Origin: Aureimonas ureilytica
GTDB lineage: Bacteria; Pseudomonadota; Alphaproteobacteria; Rhizobiales; Rhizobiaceae
Length of the DNA stretch: 64,000 bases
Assembly (NCBI RefSeq): GCF_001475935.1
Contig: NZ_LDQA01000041.1
Location: 19,333-83,332 of the forward strand
Direction: 5' to 3'
In this document: positions 28,366 to 36,538 of the stretch, piece after piece
How positions within the stretch are numbered: position 1 is the stretch's first letter
Layout: every line of letters starts with the position of its first letter
Notes under the pieces: model-generated
The model's input: the letters and a program-made list of their open reading frames with translations, nothing else
The model's database searches: none
Told to the model about the DNA's origin: nothing
Made by a program: the position numbers and the translations under genes

Positions 28366-28400
28366 AAGCCCTCCCCGCCCGCCGGCGGGGAGGGCTTTTT
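28366..28400. terminator. Strong hairpin terminator after gapR
   Basis: GC-rich perfect stem (GCCCTCCCCGCC paired with GGCGGGGAGGGC, four-base loop) with T-run on the right and A-run on the left. It can serve gapR and, in the other direction, the small minus-strand gene that ends at 28413. Confidence 0.88.
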
Positions 28401-28412
28401 CATGTCGCGATG

Positions 28413-28571
28413 TCAGTTCTGCGAGACGGGGCGATAGTCCACCAGCGGATCGGCCTCGACCTTGGTCATGTTGGTCACGCCCAGAAACACGATGCCGCCG
28501 GCAAAGAGCAGGCTGAGGGTCAGAAGGCCGTATCGGAGGAAGCGAAGGTGAAAAGGGCTGCGGCTGCGCAT
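28413..28571 (-). CDS. Small single-pass membrane protein (52 aa)
   Basis: A short frame of 52 aa that reads sensibly on the minus strand: basic N-terminus (MRSRSPFHLRFLRYG), one membrane helix (about residues 15-33, LLTLSLLFAGGIVFLGV), and a polar tail with TKVEADPLVDYRPVSQN. The positively charged N-terminus implies an in-side N-terminus and an outside tail. Homology is not recognised. The shared bidirectional terminator with gapR and the coherent amphipathic profile favour a real gene. An overlapping frame also begins nearby but has low-complexity shadow composition. Confidence 0.55.
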   Translation of the reverse strand: MRSRSPFHLRFLRYGLLTLSLLFAGGIVFLGVTNMTKVEADPLVDYRPVSQN

Positions 28572-28809
28572 GAGCGTTCATCCATGAAATCGTCAGGTCA
28601 ACAATCGCGTGATGATGGCTGGGGTTCCCCGGCGGCCCGACAAATCCTTTCCATTTCGTAAAAATCCCGAGGCCGAACAGCAGGATAAGCCGACCTCAGC
28701 CGGAGGCGCCTGCCACAGGTCGAGCCCTTCATCGCCCGCCATCGCCCCTTGTTGCGGTGCAACCTCAGCCGACCCTCGTCGTTGCCCGGCTAACGACAAG
28801 GAAACGCCT

Positions 28810-29709
28810 ATGGTCCTACCCGAATCCGCCCGCCTGCCCCGAATGCTGCGCTACATCGGCTGGCCGCTCGCCCTGCTTTTGGTCTGGGATGTCCTCGTCA
28901 CGCTCGCCTATGTCTATCTGCCCCATCCCGAGTTTGAACTGCCGATCCTGCCCATGACGCTGCTGGGCTCGGCGCTGGCGCTGTTTCTCGGCTTTCGCAA
29001 CAACAATGCCTACAACCGATGGTGGGAAGCCCGTACGCTTTGGGGCGCCATGGTCAACGCCTCGCGCTCCTATGGCCGGGCGGTGATCCACCTGATCGAC
29101 AAGAGGCCGGAAAGCCACGACCTGCGCCATGCGCTCGTTATGCGGCAGGTCGCCTATGTCAACGCATTGCGCTGCCATCTGCGCCGTCAGCCCGCGCTCG
29201 AGGAAATCCGTCCCTTTCTGGGGGAAGGCGAGGCCGAGGGGCTGAAATCCGTCGCCAATGTGCCCAATGTCATCCTCAACGAAACGGCCGCACTCCTGTC
29301 GGACGCGATGCGCCAGGGCTGGATGGACTCGATCCGCCGCACCCAGATCGAGCAGTTGCTGGTCGATATGAGCAATGCCCAAGGGGGCATGGAGCGGATC
29401 AAGAACACGCCGCTGCCGCGTGAATACGCCTATTTCCCGACGCTTTTCGTGCAGGTCTTCTGCATTCTGCTGCCGGTCGGCCTTGTCGACAGTTTGGGCA
29501 TCTACACGCCGCTCGCCTCCACCATCGTCGGATTCATGATGCTGGCCATGGACCGGATCGGCGGCGATCTGCAGGATCCGTTCGAGAACCGCGCCCACGA
29601 CGTGCCGCTGACCTCGATCTGCCGCACGATCCAGATCGATCTGGAGCAATTGTGCGGCGAGCCGGACGTGCCGCCGCCCGTGCGCCCGGTTAACCATGTG
29701 CTTTGGTAG
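28810..29709 (+). CDS. Bestrophin-family channel protein
   Basis: Inner-membrane channel protein of 299 aa (PF01062, YneE-like). Motifs: LLGSALALFLGFRNNNAYNRWWEAR (written here in part as FLGFRNNNAYNRWWEAR), the family signature near residue 60-80, then WGAMVNASRSYGR, and FVQVFCILLPVGLVDSLG, MDRIGGDLQDPFEN close to the C-terminal quarter. Bacterial bestrophins are pentameric cation or anion channels. The ATG at 28810 is followed at once by the family N-terminus; a longer reading from 28609 is rejected. It is followed by a 39-aa gene on the same strand. Confidence 0.92.
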   Translation: MVLPESARLPRMLRYIGWPLALLLVWDVLVTLAYVYLPHPEFELPILPMTLLGSALALFLGFRNNNAYNRWWEARTLWGAMVNASRSYGRAVIHLIDKRPESHDLRHALVMRQVAYVNALRCHLRRQPALEEIRPFLGEGEAEGLKSVANVPNVILNETAALLSDAMRQGWMDSIRRTQIEQLLVDMSNAQGGMERIKNTPLPREYAYFPTLFVQVFCILLPVGLVDSLGIYTPLASTIVGFMMLAMDRIGGDLQDPFENRAHDVPLTSICRTIQIDLEQLCGEPDVPPPVRPVNHVLW

Positions 29710-29793
29710 GATCAATGGTAGGGCGCGCGGAAAGCTTTCGTTAACCGCGCGCATGGTTTCTGAAACCTTCCGATACGAGCGAAGGTTCGAGCC

Positions 29794-29913
29794 ATGGATA
29801 TCGTCACGACCCTGTTCTCCTTCATCCTGACCATGGGCGGCTTCGCGGTGCTCGTCTCCGTCGCGCTTCAGCTTTCGGGCGACAAGAGCCCCAAGCCGCG
29901 CAACGCGCGCTGA
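29794..29913 (+). CDS. Small single-pass membrane protein (39 aa)
   Basis: A 39-aa product with one hydrophobic helix (TLFSFILTMGGFAVLVSVAL, residues about 6-25) and a short basic tail (SGDKSPKPRNAR). The ATG at 29794 has GAAGG 8 nt upstream. It lies 84 nt behind bestrophin on the same strand and 60 nt before a hairpin with T-run, so it may be the last gene of the unit. No homolog recognised. Size, hydrophobicity, basic tail and RBS together make it a credible microprotein. Confidence 0.55.
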   Translation: MDIVTTLFSFILTMGGFAVLVSVALQLSGDKSPKPRNAR

Positions 29914-29973
29914 TATCGGGCGCTCCATCCGCCATCAGCTGAGCGGGCTCTGCTCGCGGACCATTCCTTTGCA

Positions 29974-30005
29974 AAGCTCGCGTCCCGTTGTGGGAGCGGG
30001 CTTTT
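29974..30005 (+). terminator. Imperfect hairpin terminator
   Basis: AGCTCGCGTCCC pairs with GGGAGCGGGCT with one bulge and one mismatch, followed by TTTT. It ends the bestrophin/small-protein unit. Confidence 0.6.
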
Positions 30006-30392
30006 CGTGTTGTTGCGATCCACCGCATTGCAACCACAAGCTTCAAGACACTTTCGCGCCCGCGACAAACTCATCTCACGAAACCGTTATAGCGGCGTAT
30101 TCTCTCGTAGAATCCCGAGAGACAAACCCGGCAAATCCGGCCTTTTCACCCTCCTGACCGCATCAAACTGACAGGTTGTCGCAGTCATCATCCAAGGATT
30201 GACGCGACAATACACGTCACTCTCCTGCAACACTTAGAAAATGCCCACAAGCAGCCTCTTGAGCGGGGAAGATAAGCTGTCATCTTGAAGCACAACGGCA
30301 CGAGCAGCCAGGGAGATTTCGAGCTTCCCTGACGCCCATGCCCCTCTGACACGAGAGGCCGAAAGAGCCTCCCCGCAACTGGAGCCTGTGCC
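30006..30392. other. 387-nt AT-richer intergenic region before the porin gene
   Basis: Lower in G+C than its surroundings. It probably contains the promoter and leader of the outer-membrane protein gene that follows; I cannot name -35 and -10 boxes with confidence. No gene is apparent on either strand. Confidence 0.4.
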
Positions 30393-31217
30393 ATGAAGAC
30401 CATCGCCCTCCTTCTCGCTTCCGCCGCCACGCTCGGCCTCGCCTCGCAGGCTCTGGCCGCCGACGTCGTGTATCAGGAGCCGGCCGCGCCCATCGCCGTC
30501 GCGCCCGTCGTCAACTGGACCGGCCTCTATCTCGGCGTCCAAGGCGGCGGCGCGTTCAACCCGGACAATGGCGACAATCTCGCCATCGTGCCGAACTTCA
30601 CCGGCGCCGGCGCGACTTTCCTGACCAACGCCTTCGGCTCGAACTTCTCGACCGAATTCCAGTCGAGCTTCATCGGCGGCGCGCATATCGGCTACGACTA
30701 TCAGGCCGGCAACTTCGTGGTCGGCGCTCTGGCCGACATCAACGCGCTCGACATCGCCCAGCGCGCCAGCGCCTTCTCCAACACGCCGGCCGTCTACACC
30801 GCCGAGCGCAGCCTCGACTATCTCGTGACCGGCCGCCTGCGCGCGGGTTACCTCGTCACCGAAAGCGCGCTGCTCTACGCCACGGGCGGCTTCGCCTATG
30901 GCGAGGTGGACTACCGCTTCGGCACCAACAGCCCGGCCGTCACCGCCGCCTTCCCGGCTCTCGTCAACACGAACGAGGACGAGTGGGGTTACTCGGTCGG
31001 CGGCGGCATGGAAGTGAAGGTGACGCAGAACATCTCCTTCGGCGCCGAATATCTCTACACCAATCTCGGTGACAGCGGCTCCTTCACGCGCCTGAACGGC
31101 GGCCCGTTCGACGGCGCGGCCGCAGCCGTGGTGCCCGGCCAGTTCACCGATTTCCGGAGCCAGGGCGACTTCGACTTCCACACCGTGACGGCGAAGCTCT
31201 CCTACCGCTTCAACTGA
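30393..31217 (+). CDS. Omp25/Omp31-type outer membrane beta-barrel protein
   Basis: Outer-membrane protein of 274 aa with a signal peptide (residues 1-22, ending ALAA) followed by a mature N-terminus with ADVVYQEPAAPIAVAPV and the family phrase NWTGLYLGVQGGGAF. Amphipathic strands run through the rest, including GYDYQAGNFVVGALADINALD and LVTGRLRAGYLVTESALLYATGGFAYGEV in part, ending with a terminal aromatic (KLSYRFN) as required for BAM assembly. Typical of Hyphomicrobiales porin-like surface proteins. GGAG lies 8 nt before the ATG. A strong terminator follows. Confidence 0.92.
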   Translation: MKTIALLLASAATLGLASQALAADVVYQEPAAPIAVAPVVNWTGLYLGVQGGGAFNPDNGDNLAIVPNFTGAGATFLTNAFGSNFSTEFQSSFIGGAHIGYDYQAGNFVVGALADINALDIAQRASAFSNTPAVYTAERSLDYLVTGRLRAGYLVTESALLYATGGFAYGEVDYRFGTNSPAVTAAFPALVNTNEDEWGYSVGGGMEVKVTQNISFGAEYLYTNLGDSGSFTRLNGGPFDGAAAAVVPGQFTDFRSQGDFDFHTVTAKLSYRFN

Positions 31218-31256
31218 TACGGCGGGGATCGCGCTCCCCACACGATCCCCTTCGAA

Positions 31257-31291
31257 AGGCTCGCCCGGCGAAAGCCGTGGCGGGCCTTTTC
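31257..31291 (+). terminator. Hairpin terminator after the porin gene
   Basis: AAGGCTCGCCCGGC pairs with GCCGTGGCGGGCCTT around a GAAA loop, with small mismatches, followed by TTT. Confidence 0.8.
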
Positions 31292-31412
31292 GTGTTGTCA
31301 CAGAGCGTTGATGCGGCGCGCGGCGATGGCGCGCAGGACCCTTGCGCACCGAAGGACTTTTCAAACCGCTCTCTGGCTATAAGTCAGTCTCCACAGGGGT
31401 CGGAGGGGATAC

Positions 31413-31592
31413 ATGGCATCGGACGAAGATCCGATCATCACGGTGCTTCGTTTGTCGGAAGAGACGGACGATCCGGACGAGCTGACACAGCTCTTCCGTG
31501 AGACGCATCCCGACCTGCCGCATCAGGCCTTTCTCGACGCCTGCATGGTGGCGCTCGACATTATCGGCTCGCGCCCCACGCGCCTTCACTGA
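31413..31592 (+). CDS. Small acidic soluble protein (59 aa)
   Basis: A 59-aa frame with an excellent start: GGAGGGG 6-9 nt before ATG 31413. The product is acidic (MASDEDPIITVLRLSEETDD...), predicted helical, with a C-terminal half QAFLDACMVALDIIGSRPT. No signal, no membrane segment, no recognised family. A frame on the other strand overlaps it but lacks a comparable start. It lies between the porin terminator and the GGDEF-EAL gene. Real but uncharacterised is my reading. Confidence 0.55.
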   Translation: MASDEDPIITVLRLSEETDDPDELTQLFRETHPDLPHQAFLDACMVALDIIGSRPTRLH

Positions 31593-31889
31593 CCGGCCCC
31601 GACGCGATACGTTGGTTCACGGCCTCACGCGCCTTTCTGCCCCAGGGCATCGGCGAGCTAGAATGAACGCATTTCGTTACCTGCCGTTAAGAGAGCATTC
31701 AGTACGATTTAGGGGTGTCCACCTTACCAGTCGTCCAAGCGTTGCCTCGCGCGTTAGACCTCTGCAATTGAAAGGCCGCCGATGCGGTCCCGATCCGGTT
31801 TGGTTCCTCTTGCATCAAACAGACGGGACGCGAAGGCGAGCGAGACACGAGGCTGCACAGCTCCCCAAAAGCGTGCGGAGTGGACACCA

Positions 31890-34241
31890 ATGAACCGATT
31901 GGACTGGATGACCCCGTTCCGGCGGCTCGCTGCGTTTCTGATCGATTTCGATCCGCGCGACGCGCGCGACGGCCCCCTGCCCGACAGCGTGCAGACCGAG
32001 CGCGTGGATTTCGCGCTGCGCCTGGCACCGCTGACGGCCATCACGGCCTTCATGGTTGTTCAGGTCATCATCGTTCTCTATTGGCGCAGCGGCTATGGGG
32101 TCTATCTCCTCGGCCTTCAGATCGGCAGCGTCGCGCTGGCCATCCTGACGCTGGAGAGTTGCTGGTGCTGGCGCGGGCGCGGCGACGCGCAGCCCATCAC
32201 CCATCGGTTTCGCCAGGCGATGACGGCGACGGCGCTTCTGGCCGGCCTGCTTCTGGCATCCGTGCCGGTGGTGCTCTTCGCGCAAAGCGACATGCAGGGC
32301 CGGCTTCTCATCGCCTCCACCTGTGCCGGGCTGATCGCGACGGGCATGTGTCTGGCCACCGTGCCGCGCGCCTCGATGGCCTATGTCGGCCCGATCGTCT
32401 GCGGCTCGTTCCTGGCGCTCGCCATGACGGGCGAGCCGGTCAATCTCTATGTCGCCGTTCTCCTGGCCTTCTACGCGCTCTTCATCTTCACGGCGATGTT
32501 CCATCTGCGCCGCCTCGTGACCAAGCGCGTCCTCACTCAAATCGAACTGACGCGCCAGCAGGAGCTGACCAATCTCCTGCTCAACGATTTCGAGGCTCAT
32601 GCCAGCGACTGGCTTTGGGAAACCGACGCCGAGTTGCGGATGCAGCATGTCTCGCCCCGGCTGGCGGAAGTGCTGGACCTCCCCGTAAGCGTCCTGCACG
32701 GGCTGACCATGGCGCGCCTGTTCGGCGCGGCGGGCGCAAACCCGCAGGAAAAGGAGCTGGCGGCCCTGTTCCAGACCATGGCCGACAAGCGCGAGTTCCA
32801 TGGCGTCGCGATCCGCCTGCGCTTTTCGGGCGAAGAGCGCTGGTGGAGCCTCAGCGGCAAGCCGATCGAGGACGAGGACGGCGCATTTGCGGGCTATCGG
32901 GGCGTGGGCTCCGATATCACGGCGCAGCGGCGCTCGCAGGAGCATCTCTCCTATCTCGCCACGCACGACCCACTCACAGACCTTCCGAACCGCGCCCTGT
33001 TTCAGCAGACGCTGGACACCTATAGGGCGCGCGGCGAGTCGAGCGGATTCGCGGTCATGTGCCTCGATCTCGACGAGTTCAAGAACGCCAACGACACGTT
33101 CGGCCATGCGGTGGGCGACGCGCTGCTGCGGGAAGTGGCGAACCGGTTGCGCAGCTTCGTCGGACCCCACACATTCGTCGCGCGGCTCGCGGGCGACGAG
33201 TTCATGGTGCTTTACGACAATGGCGACCGTCGGACCGTCGCGCGGCTGGCCGAGCGCATCCTCGCCACCATCGCCCGGCCCTGCCGTCTGGGCGACATTC
33301 ATCTGGGCATCGGCGTCAGCATCGGCATCGCGGTCTCGCCTTGCGACGGCGGGGAGGATCTGGTGCGGCGCGCCGATCTCGCGCTCTACCGAACGAAGAG
33401 CGAGGGCCGCAACGGCTATCGTTTCTACGAGGCCGAGATGGACGAGCGCCTCGTTCGCCAGCGCGCCTTGGCGGCGGACCTGCGCGGGGCGCTGGAGCGG
33501 GGCGAGTTCCAGCTCCACTACCAGCCGCAGGTCCACGCCCGCTCCGGCGCGATCTGCGGTTTCGAGGCGCTTTTGCGCTGGAACCATCCCAAGCGCGGCG
33601 AGGTGCCGCCTTCGGAGTTCATTCCGATCGCCGAGGAAACGGGCGTCATCATGCCTCTCGGAAATTGGGCGCTGCGCGAGGCCTGTCGCACGGCCGCCAA
33701 CTGGCCCGAGGAGATCGGCATCGCGGTCAACCTCTCGCCCATCCAGCTGCGCCATACCGACGTGCCGAAACACGTGGAAGACGCGCTCCAGACATTCGGC
33801 CTATCGCCTGCGAGGCTGGAACTGGAGATCACCGAATCGGTGCTTCTGGAGGCGGCCGCTCAGGTCAACACCAAGCTGGCGCGCCTGCGCGCGCTGGGCG
33901 TGCGCCTGGCGTTGGACGATTTCGGCACCGGCTATTCCAGTCTGGCCTATCTGCGCCGCATCGCCTTCGACAAGCTCAAGATCGACCGCAGCTTCGTCAC
34001 CGATCTCAATGGCGAGGGGGCGGACATGCCCATCGTGCGCTCCATCGTCTCGCTCGCCAAGGCGCTGGGCATGGTGGTGATCGCGGAAGGGGTCGAGTTC
34101 AAGGAGCAGCAGGCCTGCCTCGTCGATCTCGGTTGCGACGAATGCCAGGGCTTCCTGTTCGGCCGCGCCATGACGGCGGACGCCGCCAACGCTCTGGTGC
34201 GCCCGGCTTTCCCCGCACCCGATCTGCGGTTGGTGAGCTGA
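31890..34241 (+). CDS. Membrane GGDEF-EAL cyclic-di-GMP turnover protein
   Basis: Dual cyclic-di-GMP protein of 783 aa. Residues 1-220 hold five to seven membrane helices (ALRLAPLTAITAFMVVQVII in part, and others), no known sensor. Residues about 235-340 are a PAS-like domain (DWLWETDAELRMQHV). The GGDEF domain (345-510) has DPLTDLPNRALF and DLDEFKNANDTFGHAVGD, but the signature is AGDEF in RLAGDEFMV and there is no RxxD site before it. The EAL domain (530-770) has FEALLRWNHPKRG, NLSPIQLR, ELEITESVLL, LDDFGTGYSSLAYL, KIDRSFV and AEGVE, all typical of an active phosphodiesterase. Start at 31890 with GGAG upstream. Confidence 0.92.
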   Translation: MNRLDWMTPFRRLAAFLIDFDPRDARDGPLPDSVQTERVDFALRLAPLTAITAFMVVQVIIVLYWRSGYGVYLLGLQIGSVALAILTLESCWCWRGRGDAQPITHRFRQAMTATALLAGLLLASVPVVLFAQSDMQGRLLIASTCAGLIATGMCLATVPRASMAYVGPIVCGSFLALAMTGEPVNLYVAVLLAFYALFIFTAMFHLRRLVTKRVLTQIELTRQQELTNLLLNDFEAHASDWLWETDAELRMQHVSPRLAEVLDLPVSVLHGLTMARLFGAAGANPQEKELAALFQTMADKREFHGVAIRLRFSGEERWWSLSGKPIEDEDGAFAGYRGVGSDITAQRRSQEHLSYLATHDPLTDLPNRALFQQTLDTYRARGESSGFAVMCLDLDEFKNANDTFGHAVGDALLREVANRLRSFVGPHTFVARLAGDEFMVLYDNGDRRTVARLAERILATIARPCRLGDIHLGIGVSIGIAVSPCDGGEDLVRRADLALYRTKSEGRNGYRFYEAEMDERLVRQRALAADLRGALERGEFQLHYQPQVHARSGAICGFEALLRWNHPKRGEVPPSEFIPIAEETGVIMPLGNWALREACRTAANWPEEIGIAVNLSPIQLRHTDVPKHVEDALQTFGLSPARLELEITESVLLEAAAQVNTKLARLRALGVRLALDDFGTGYSSLAYLRRIAFDKLKIDRSFVTDLNGEGADMPIVRSIVSLAKALGMVVIAEGVEFKEQQACLVDLGCDECQGFLFGRAMTADAANALVRPAFPAPDLRLVS

Positions 34242-34270
34242 CGAAGAGGCCCGCCGACGGAGGCCTCGCC

Positions 34271-34341
34271 AAGCGTCAACGCTGACACAAGCGTCAACGC
34301 TGACCCCAAGCGTCAACGCTGCCCCGAGCGTCAACGCTGAC
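34271..34341. repeat. Four tandem 18-19 bp repeats with internal dyad
   Basis: Four copies of the dyad core AGCGTCAACGCT begin at 34272, 34290, 34309 and 34327 (spacing 18, 19, 18), each followed by GA or a variant. Each core is a near-palindrome (AGCGT/ACGCT around CA). It lies between the ends of two convergent genes. It is not a CRISPR array: units are too short and spacers do not vary. Confidence 0.85.
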
Positions 34342-34361
34342 TGAGCCTTCGCAGGAAGCGC

Positions 34362-36173
34362 CTAGAGCGCTTCCGACAGGCTGGCCGCCCCTGCCCCCCG
34401 GGCATTCAGGCCGGAGGTCTTCGGCCAATAGGGCAGGAAGCCTCGAATGATGCTGGAAGGAATGTCGAGCGGACGATAATCCTTCGTGTCCACGAACATC
34501 AGCGACTGCGAGCCCCGGCCGAGAAGTCCTTGGTTCTCGCTATGAATCTCGTGCGCGAGGGTAACGAATTTGCGATTGTGCGTTTCGATGCGGATGCGCA
34601 CGATGATGGGCTCGAACTCCTGCGCCTCGCGGCGGAAATCGTGCTGGAACGAGCGCGTCAGCACATAGAACGAGGTCGAGGCGAGATCGAACTCGGGCAT
34701 GCACTGGTTGAAGAACAGCTCCCGCGCCTTGCCCACCCAGCGCATGTAATTGGCGAAATAGACATTCCCGACCGAATTGGTGTCGTCGTAGGTCGGCACC
34801 ATGCGCATCACGAACCAGTCGCCATCGAAGCCATGCGCGGCCGAAAGCTCGGCGACTTTGCCCGCAGGCGCAAGCGGCGCGAGCTGAACCGGTTGGTTTG
34901 CCGGCTCCGAAGGCGCGTCCGGCTTGCTCGGCTGTGTTTCAGGCTCGCCGGGCTGCAACAGCATGGGCAGCGCGCCGATCAGCGCGACAAGCGCCGAGAG
35001 CCCGAGAAGGCTGGGCACCGGCCCGGCATAGCCGATCACGAAGAGCAGCATGGAGGCGAAGCCGATCAGATAGCACAGGACGCTGTCGTAGCGCCCGCGA
35101 CGCCCCAGCACCCGCGCCAGAAGACAGGCCGCCGGCCCCGCAAGAAGCGTGGCGAAGGGCATCATGAGATAGATCATCGGGAGTTGCGCCTGCACCGCCA
35201 CGGCGGCAAGAGCGACGGCCAGCGCCAGAACCCAGAGCGGCGAGGCGACGAGCGAGGCCGGCACGATGGCCAGAAGCGGGCTGCTGCTGCGCGCCGTCAC
35301 CCCGGCCAGAAGCCAGCGGAGCGCGGCGTAAGCGCCGTCCACCGTCGATAGGAGCGCGATCGACGCCCAGACCAGAAAGGCGCTGCCGGCGAGCCCCCCA
35401 CTCCGTTCGGCCAGCGCGCCCGCCACCGAGGCCGGCTCCCAGAACCCGGAAGACGCCGCTGGCGGCGTCACCATCCCGGCCGCGACCGCGAGCCCGGCAT
35501 TGAGAAGCAGAAGCCCGAAGAACAGGGCCGCCCCCAGACCGTAAGCCAGCCTCACCGAGCCGCCGGCCTTGCGGATTTCCACCGCGCGCTGCCATTGCTG
35601 CACATCGGTCCAGGGTCCGAGAAGAAAACCCACCAGCGTCGGCAGGACGAGACCGAAGAAGCGGCCATCCAGCCCGTTGATCGCCCCGAGAAGCGGCTGA
35701 CCTCCCCCTCGCAGCGTGACGAGGGCGACCAGCGCCGCGCCGACACCCAGCGGGAGGTAGAGGGCATGAAGGCGTCGGATCATGCCGATCGAAACGGCGT
35801 GGCCGATGGCGCAAGCGGCCAGAACCACGAGCCCCGCCAGAAGCGCCATGGCCGGAACTCCGCCCAGCGGCGCGAGATAGGCGACGAAGGCCTGAAGGCT
35901 CACCGCGACGGCGGCGATCTGGGCCAGAAGGAAAAGGCCGGTGAACGGCCCTTGAAGGCGGGGCCAGAGCATTGCTGGATCGCGCCCCGTCCGGCCTAGA
36001 ACCCACCCGAACAGAAAGAAGCCCAAGGCGTTGGCGAGCGCGAAGGCGAAGAACCCCGTCCAGCCATAGGTTCGCGTCACATGGATCGCGTAGAAGAAGC
36101 CGAGCCCCCAGAACCAGGACAAGGCAATCGTCGGAACCCAACCGAGAGACGTACGGAGGGCGGAATGGGGCAT
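34362..36173 (-). CDS. Transporter-like membrane domain fused to a 4HBT thioesterase
   Basis: A 603-residue fusion. Residues 1-410 contain about a dozen hydrophobic segments; the motif WTDVQQWQRAVEIRKAGG near residue 190 resembles the QRal pattern of sodium/solute symporters, but the resemblance is weak. A Pro/Gln/Ala-rich linker (about 415-450) leads to a hot-dog-fold acyl-CoA thioesterase domain (455-595) with YDDTNSVGNVYFANYMRW, the catalytic Asp/Asn region, and RIETHNRKFVTLAHEIHSE. An enzyme tethered to a transporter-like module suggests coupling of acyl-CoA hydrolysis with membrane uptake or acyl handling; unproved. The ATG at 36173 lies before the first helix. Confidence 0.78.
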   Translation of the reverse strand: MPHSALRTSLGWVPTIALSWFWGLGFFYAIHVTRTYGWTGFFAFALANALGFFLFGWVLGRTGRDPAMLWPRLQGPFTGLFLLAQIAAVAVSLQAFVAYLAPLGGVPAMALLAGLVVLAACAIGHAVSIGMIRRLHALYLPLGVGAALVALVTLRGGGQPLLGAINGLDGRFFGLVLPTLVGFLLGPWTDVQQWQRAVEIRKAGGSVRLAYGLGAALFFGLLLLNAGLAVAAGMVTPPAASSGFWEPASVAGALAERSGGLAGSAFLVWASIALLSTVDGAYAALRWLLAGVTARSSSPLLAIVPASLVASPLWVLALAVALAAVAVQAQLPMIYLMMPFATLLAGPAACLLARVLGRRGRYDSVLCYLIGFASMLLFVIGYAGPVPSLLGLSALVALIGALPMLLQPGEPETQPSKPDAPSEPANQPVQLAPLAPAGKVAELSAAHGFDGDWFVMRMVPTYDDTNSVGNVYFANYMRWVGKARELFFNQCMPEFDLASTSFYVLTRSFQHDFRREAQEFEPIIVRIRIETHNRKFVTLAHEIHSENQGLLGRGSQSLMFVDTKDYRPLDIPSSIIRGFLPYWPKTSGLNARGAGAASLSEAL

Positions 36174-36538
36174 GATATTCGCCTTGGACGCGTAAATTCT
36201 GAATCAAAACGTCCGCGTTTGGAGGCATTTCGTCAATGATTTTTGATCAGCCATCCAGATAAATTTTCACCCGATTGGGTGAGCACCCGGCGCGCGCCAC
36301 AATAACACGAGCGATCCTTTATTGTGCGGTTGAAATAGAACGCCCTCCGCATCAATAATTCCAGATAGATGACCGCATCGTCGCCATCGCGCCTGCGCAA
36401 ACAAGCATCGTCACGGTGAGAAAACAGGCAGGTTCCCGCACCCACAACCTGAGAGCACAGCCCTGATCGATCTTCGCCTAGCCCGTGAGACAAGACCCAC
36501 TTTGGTCGAGCCGGTTTGGCCGTTGGTCGGCCTGCCTC
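36174..36538. other. 365-nt AT-richer intergenic stretch
   Basis: Between the thioesterase fusion (upstream side) and the CueR-type gene. Conspicuously AT-rich at 36230-36380. It may hold the promoter of the minus-strand fusion gene. A minus-strand frame at 36233-36493 encodes 86 aa without a recognisable family or start signal, so I do not call it a gene. Confidence 0.4.

Noticed and set aside
31815..33773. 652-aa minus-strand frame opposite the GGDEF-EAL gene
   Set aside because: Shadow; the plus frame has all domain motifs.
34271..34341. Considered a CRISPR array
   Set aside because: Repeats are 18-19 bp in direct contact with no unique spacers, no cas genes.
36233..36493. 86-aa minus-strand frame in the AT-richer gap
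   Set aside because: No recognisable start signal, signal peptide, domain or composition bias; kept as intergenic.
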